Position numbers and translations under genes: made by a program. From JACVSF01 sp036702855 (GTDB taxonomy: Bacteria > Cyanobacteriota > Cyanobacteriia > Phormidesmidales > Phormidesmidaceae), in assembly GCA_036702855.1 (NCBI GenBank), contig DATNQF010000229.1:1-25917 (forward strand): DNA of 25,917 nt, written 5' to 3'. This document shows positions 22,051 through 25,917 of the stretch, in pieces. How positions within the stretch are numbered: the stretch's first letter is position 1; every line of letters begins with the position of its first letter. The notes under the pieces were generated by a model. That model ran no database searches. It was not told where the DNA came from and saw only the letters and a program-made list of their open reading frames with translations.

Positions 22051-22926
22051 ATGGGTCCCTCGATTTTTGGCATTCTGGCGTTTCTGATTGTGGGCTACAG
22101 TGTCGGTTCCGTACGCGTCATCAATCAGGGCAATGAAGCGCTGGTAGAACGACTTGGTCGATATCACCGTAAGCTTAGACCTGGCCTCAACTTTGTGGTG
22201 CCATTTCTTGACGCTATCGTGCTGCAAGACAGCATGCGGGAGCGCTTGCTCGATATCGAACCCCAATCTGCCATTAGCCGCGACAATGTCTCGTTGGAAG
22301 TAGATGCCGTCGTGTACTGGAAAATTCTTGACCTTGAGCGCACCTACTACGCCATTGAAGATGTGGAGGCTGCCATTGGGGAACTGGTGGTGACGACCCT
22401 ACGGGCTGAAATTGGAAAAATGCGGTTTGAGGAAACATTTTCCTCCCGTGATGAGCTTAATAAGGCACTGCTCAATCAGCTCGATGATGCGACCGAACCT
22501 TGGGGTGTAAAGGTGACGCGGGTGGAGGTTCAGCGAATTCAACCACCGCCAGATGTGATTGAGTCGATGCAACTGCAACAGGCCGCAGAACTACGGCGGC
22601 GGGCGACGGTGTTAGAAGCTCAAGGCGACCAGGAGGCCAGTGTCAAACGGGCCGAGGGAACGGTTCAGTCGATTCGGTTACTGGCAGATGCCTTGCGGGA
22701 ACGGAGCGATAACCGAGACATTCTGCAGTTTTTGATTGCTCAACGTTATGTAGATGCGAATCAGAAATTGGGAGAGAGTGAAAATTCCAAGGTGCTCTTT
22801 ATGGATCCGAGAGCGCTTTCTGAAGGTCTGATGAATCTGATGGATTCTGCCCCTGGTGCTGAACCGCTCTTAGAACACCGGTCCGACCCCCCTAGTAATG
22901 ACCAGCCGCGGCGCTCGACCCGCTAA
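22051..22926 (+). CDS. SPFH/Band 7 (stomatin-like, QmcA-type) membrane protein
   Basis: This is a membrane-anchored scaffold protein of the stomatin/prohibitin group, thought to organise membrane microdomains. A single N-terminal transmembrane segment (FGILAFLIVGYSVGSV) precedes the Band 7 domain: VINQGNEALVERLGRYHRKL, PGLNFVVPFLDAI, RDNVSLEVDAVVYWKI, MRFEETFSSRDELN and TEPWGVKVTRVEVQRIQPP. A helical, heptad-like segment (QAAELRRRATVLEAQGDQEAS) follows and then a polar tail. The ATG at 22051 (291 aa) with GGAG nine bases upstream is preferred; a TTG at 22012 would add 13 residues. No NfeD partner gene is adjacent. It follows alaS after about 100 bp and may share its transcript. Confidence 0.92.
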   Translation: MGPSIFGILAFLIVGYSVGSVRVINQGNEALVERLGRYHRKLRPGLNFVVPFLDAIVLQDSMRERLLDIEPQSAISRDNVSLEVDAVVYWKILDLERTYYAIEDVEAAIGELVVTTLRAEIGKMRFEETFSSRDELNKALLNQLDDATEPWGVKVTRVEVQRIQPPPDVIESMQLQQAAELRRRATVLEAQGDQEASVKRAEGTVQSIRLLADALRERSDNRDILQFLIAQRYVDANQKLGESENSKVLFMDPRALSEGLMNLMDSAPGAEPLLEHRSDPPSNDQPRRSTR

Positions 22927-23001
22927 GGCTCTATTGATAAGGAGTGGTCATAGCAGGGAAATCAGTATTAGGATCAAGCTTTGGGCATTAAAGGCTAGGC
23001 C

Positions 23002-24075
23002 ATGACTGTTACCCCCACCATTCCTGATTCTATTCCGTCTGTGGAGACTGCGCCTCAGGAGACGCCGCTGTTGGGGAAGTCTCTAGATGCTCTGACGGAG
23101 TGGGTGCGATCGCAAAATCAGCCGGCCTTTCGAGCTAAACAACTGCATGATTGGATCTACCACAAGGGAATTCACTCTCTTGAGGAGATCACAGTTTTTC
23201 CCAAAACTTGGCGATCGCAAATCGCCCAAGTGCCTGTAGGTCGAGCCCACATTCACCACCGATCGCAAGCGCCAGATGGCACGGTTAAGTACCTGCTAAA
23301 GTTAACCGACGGCCACATCATTGAAACGGTCGGGATGCCGACGGCAAAGCGACTGACGGTGTGTGTCTCCTCCCAAGTAGGCTGTCCGATGGCCTGTGAC
23401 TTTTGTGCAACGGGCAAGGGTGGCTTTTTGCGCAATCTAACCACTGCCGAAATCGTAGACCAGGTTCTAACGGTTCAGGAAGACTTCGAGCAGCGGGTCA
23501 GTAACATTGTCTTTATGGGCATGGGCGAACCCTTGCTCAATAGCGAAAGTGTCGTTGCGGCTATTCGCTGTCTGAATCAAGATGTGGGTATCAGCCAACG
23601 CTCCATGACCCTCTCTACAGTAGGGATTCCTGGACGCATTCGCAGACTGGCAGAAGAACAGCTTCAGGTAACCTTAGCCGTCAGCTTGCATGCCTCCAAT
23701 CAAGCCCTGCGAGAAAAGCTAATTCCCAGCGCCCATCGCTATCCCCTAGAAGCGCTGCTAGAAGAATGCCGTGACTATGTAAAACAGACGGGACGGCGGG
23801 TATCGTTTGAGTACATCTTGCTGGCCGATCTCAATGACCGCCCTGAGCACGCCTTGGAGCTAGCCCAGCATTTGCGCGGCTTCCAAAGCCACGTTAACTT
23901 GATTCCCTACAACCCTATCAATGAGGCCGATTACCAGCGGCCCAACGAAAACCGGATTCGACAATTTGTAAAAGCCTTAGAAGGGCAGCACATTGCCGTC
24001 AGCGTTCGTTATTCTCGTGGGTTAGAGAAGGATGCTGCCTGTGGTCAGCTCCGGGCGTCTAAGGCGACTGATTAG
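23002..24075 (+). CDS. rlmN: 23S rRNA (adenine-2503-C2)-methyltransferase / tRNA m2A37 methyltransferase
   Basis: RlmN is a radical-SAM enzyme that methylates C2 of A2503 in 23S rRNA, and of A37 in some tRNAs, supporting translational accuracy. The 357-aa protein has the [4Fe-4S] motif C128-x3-C132-x2-C135 (GCPMACDFCATGKGGF). It also has the expected two catalytic cysteines, Cys121 seven residues before the cluster and Cys347 near the C-terminus (EKDAACGQLRA). Other conserved blocks are NIVFMGMGEPLLN, STVGIPGRIRRLA, LAVSLHASN and VNLIPYNPI. The N-terminal helical RNA-binding part includes FRAKQLHDWIYHKG. The ATG at 23002 is supported by its position ahead of the variable N-terminal tail. It is convergent with nblS, 57 bp away. 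Confidence 0.96.
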   Translation: MTVTPTIPDSIPSVETAPQETPLLGKSLDALTEWVRSQNQPAFRAKQLHDWIYHKGIHSLEEITVFPKTWRSQIAQVPVGRAHIHHRSQAPDGTVKYLLKLTDGHIIETVGMPTAKRLTVCVSSQVGCPMACDFCATGKGGFLRNLTTAEIVDQVLTVQEDFEQRVSNIVFMGMGEPLLNSESVVAAIRCLNQDVGISQRSMTLSTVGIPGRIRRLAEEQLQVTLAVSLHASNQALREKLIPSAHRYPLEALLEECRDYVKQTGRRVSFEYILLADLNDRPEHALELAQHLRGFQSHVNLIPYNPINEADYQRPNENRIRQFVKALEGQHIAVSVRYSRGLEKDAACGQLRASKATD

Positions 24076-24132
24076 GGACAAGGCTGTTTTGGTCTTTCTT
24101 CCAACGAGGTTTCTTGAAGTCTCAGGGGGGAA

Positions 24133-25917
24133 TTACGAGGAGGGCGTCAGTGCAATTTTCCCCGGAGACGATTCTGCCGTAAGGGTTTCCTCTACCCCCG
24201 TTGACTGTTCCGTGTCCTGACCCGCAGTTTTAGATTCCTTAGACTCATAGGGGGTTAGGTCAAACCAGAAGGTTGTACCAGCCCCTACTTCGCTCGCCAA
24301 CCGCACTTGGCTGTTGTGCTTTTCAATGATGTTTTTAACAATAGACAGACCCAGGCCAGTGCCTTCTAGGGTGTGGACCCGATTTTCGACTCGGAAGAAT
24401 CGATCGAAAATGGCTTCTTGATCCTCTGGGGCAATGCCAATGCCTGTGTCAACAATCTCGATCCGAACGCAGTGATTTGCGGGATTATCACTAAGCTGGC
24501 AGAGGGGTTGATAGGCTCGTAGCGTAACTTTTCCGCCTGCCTCGGTGAACTTTAGAGCATTGCCTACTAAATTGCCAAAAACTTGCAGCAGCAGGTCGTA
24601 GTTTCCGAGAACAGGCGGCAGATCGGGCTGTACCTCGTGAAACAGCTCAATTTGCTTATCTCGGGCGTTGAGCTGATAGGTTCGAAGCGTTTGCTCAATC
24701 GGCTGAATGACATCAACCGGGCCAAATTGGTATTGACGGTTAGACTCTAGGCGCGACAGGTCGAGAACGTCATTGACCAAGCGGGTAAGGCGATCGGTTT
24801 CGTGATTAGCGGTTTCTAGGAACTCACGTCGCTCTTGTTCGCTGAGATCCTCGCCGTACTCATGCAGCGTTTCGATAAAGGATTTGATGTTGAAAAGCGG
24901 GGTCCGAAGTTCATGGGAGACGTTGCTGATGAACTGGGCCTTGGCTTCGTTGAGGGCAACCTCGCGGGTAATGTCTTGAACTGTAATGGCGATTCCCTTA
25001 ACGTTTTCCTTTGCCTGGTCAAGAACGGTGTTGAGTAGCACCCGGATGGTCCGGCTGCTAGGCTCACTTAAAGAAATGCGAAACTCCATGCCCTCCGACT
25101 CCCCGGCAACAGCCTGAAAGAGAGGACGCGTAATTTGCATTCGCACCTCCGCAGGAAAGTGCTCCAGCACATTTTCTCGGGAGACATCGTGATTGTCCCA
25201 CCCAAAGATGCGACGAGCCGTTGGGTTGACTAACACCACATCCATATTGGTGTCGAGCAAAATTGCCCCATCGGCAATCGTTGATACTAAGGTTTCAAGC
25301 TTGGCCTTTTCGGCAGTCAATTCCTCAATATTTTGCTCTTCGTAGCTCTCCAACCGCTCGGCCATGTCGTTGAAGCTGTAGATCAGCTCTCCCAGCTCTC
25401 CCCCAAGCGGTAAGTTAATGCGCTGCTTGAAATTTCCAGCCGCAATGTTTTTGACACCGACCAGCAGTTCCTTAATCGGCTGGGTAATGGTAAGGGCATT
25501 GAAGACAGCCCCCAAAATTACCATGACCCAAATCGAGACGAACACAGCAATGGTGACGTCGCGAGTCAGATTAGAAGAGGCAACTACGGTTGGGTTGGGG
25601 TTAATCCCCAAGGCCAGTACCCCTAGATGCTTGCCATCGTAGTTAAGGGGAACAAAGACATCAGTCACTTCGCCTGCCGGAGTAACATGCTGCCGCACCA
25701 AGGGTTGATCGGTGTTGCGAGCGTAGTCTTCGGGAAGCTGCATTCGCCGCCGCAGGGTCAGGGAATTCTGTACAGCAGCTTCGGAGAAGGGGATGCCAAA
25801 AAAGATGCTGCCGTCTTCATCGGCGTAAAGCATGTAGCGGACGCTGGACGTGCTCTGGTAGAAGCTGTAAGAGAATCGCGCTAGCTCGGTGCGATTCTCT
25901 TCGCTGACGAGAGGCGC
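24133..25917 (-). CDS. nblS: NblS (Hik33/DspA)-type sensor histidine kinase, 5' end outside window
   Basis: NblS is the conserved cyanobacterial membrane kinase that governs high-light, nutrient and cold responses and phycobilisome turnover, signalling mainly through RpaB. The frame stays open to the window edge, so the N-terminus, including the first membrane segment, is missing; 594 codons are present. Counting from the internal Met at 25833, an extracytoplasmic sensor remnant (about 1-90) is followed by a membrane segment 93-116 and HAMP 117-170. A PAS domain covers about 185-290, then HisKA with His307 in SHELRTPLFNIKSF. The ATPase domain has NALKF, DTGIGIAPED, FDRFFRVE and GTGLGLSIVKNI. 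It ends with a short acidic-polar tail after FDLTPYESK. It is convergent with rlmN and its promoter is off the edge. Confidence 0.93.
   Translation of the reverse strand, partial: APLVSEENRTELARFSYSFYQSTSSVRYMLYADEDGSIFFGIPFSEAAVQNSLTLRRRMQLPEDYARNTDQPLVRQHVTPAGEVTDVFVPLNYDGKHLGVLALGINPNPTVVASSNLTRDVTIAVFVSIWVMVILGAVFNALTITQPIKELLVGVKNIAAGNFKQRINLPLGGELGELIYSFNDMAERLESYEEQNIEELTAEKAKLETLVSTIADGAILLDTNMDVVLVNPTARRIFGWDNHDVSRENVLEHFPAEVRMQITRPLFQAVAGESEGMEFRISLSEPSSRTIRVLLNTVLDQAKENVKGIAITVQDITREVALNEAKAQFISNVSHELRTPLFNIKSFIETLHEYGEDLSEQERREFLETANHETDRLTRLVNDVLDLSRLESNRQYQFGPVDVIQPIEQTLRTYQLNARDKQIELFHEVQPDLPPVLGNYDLLLQVFGNLVGNALKFTEAGGKVTLRAYQPLCQLSDNPANHCVRIEIVDTGIGIAPEDQEAIFDRFFRVENRVHTLEGTGLGLSIVKNIIEKHNSQVRLASEVGAGTTFWFDLTPYESKESKTAGQDTEQSTGVEETLTAESSPGKIALTPSS

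Noticed and set aside
24032..24220. 62-aa plus-strand frame at the rlmN/nblS junction
   Set aside because: It overlaps the 3' end of rlmN in another frame and the nblS tail in antisense; no ribosome site or recognisable features.

Overview
The window is chromosomal DNA from a cyanobacterium, most likely a filamentous Leptolyngbya/Oscillatoriales-type lineage. The HIP1 octamer GCGATCGC occurs 15 times in 25.9 kb. The gene set also fits: an NblS-type sensor kinase, the cyanobacterial succinate-semialdehyde dehydrogenase plus 2-oxoglutarate decarboxylase pair, and a PacL-like Ca2+-ATPase. Almost all of it is housekeeping or membrane-transport DNA. I see no insertion sequence, prophage, CRISPR array, tRNA or rRNA.

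Layout. Bases 1-277 are a purine-rich then pyrimidine-rich intergenic tract. It is followed by a lipoprotein solute-binding protein of the branched-chain amino acid type (278-1582). Convergent to it, across a shared hairpin, is the UV damage endonuclease UvsE. Then come, all on the minus strand, an SLC13-type permease with two RCK_C (TrkA_C) domains, an ExoD-family membrane protein, and a PacL-like P-type ATPase whose 3' end overlaps exoD. A divergent 144-bp intergenic region with a perfect 11-bp-arm palindrome separates the ATPase gene from a plus-strand NTPase-like protein whose Walker A and B motifs are both degraded.

The most notable element is a ydaO-yuaA (cyclic di-AMP) riboswitch at about 9541-9698. 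It lies in the leader of a second ion-transporter-superfamily permease (9781-11130). A CTCCT segment between the aptamer and the start codon could pair either with the aptamer tail or with the Shine-Dalgarno sequence. Together with the RCK_C domains of the first permease, a domain type that binds c-di-AMP in some bacteria, this suggests ion or osmotic control by c-di-AMP, alongside Ca2+ export.

Next is biosynthesis: proA (proline) and folB (folate), 11 bp apart, then a small membrane protein. A 375-bp leader carries a hairpin that covers the Shine-Dalgarno of succinate-semialdehyde dehydrogenase. The following gene is the acetolactate-synthase-like 2-oxoglutarate decarboxylase. The two enzymes together convert 2-oxoglutarate to succinate and so close the cyanobacterial TCA cycle. 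Then come an FtsH-like M41 peptidase lacking its AAA module, a convergent GGEEF diguanylate cyclase with a degenerate receiver domain, alaS, a stomatin-like SPFH protein, rlmN, and, convergent to rlmN, the sensor kinase NblS, which runs off the right edge of the window.
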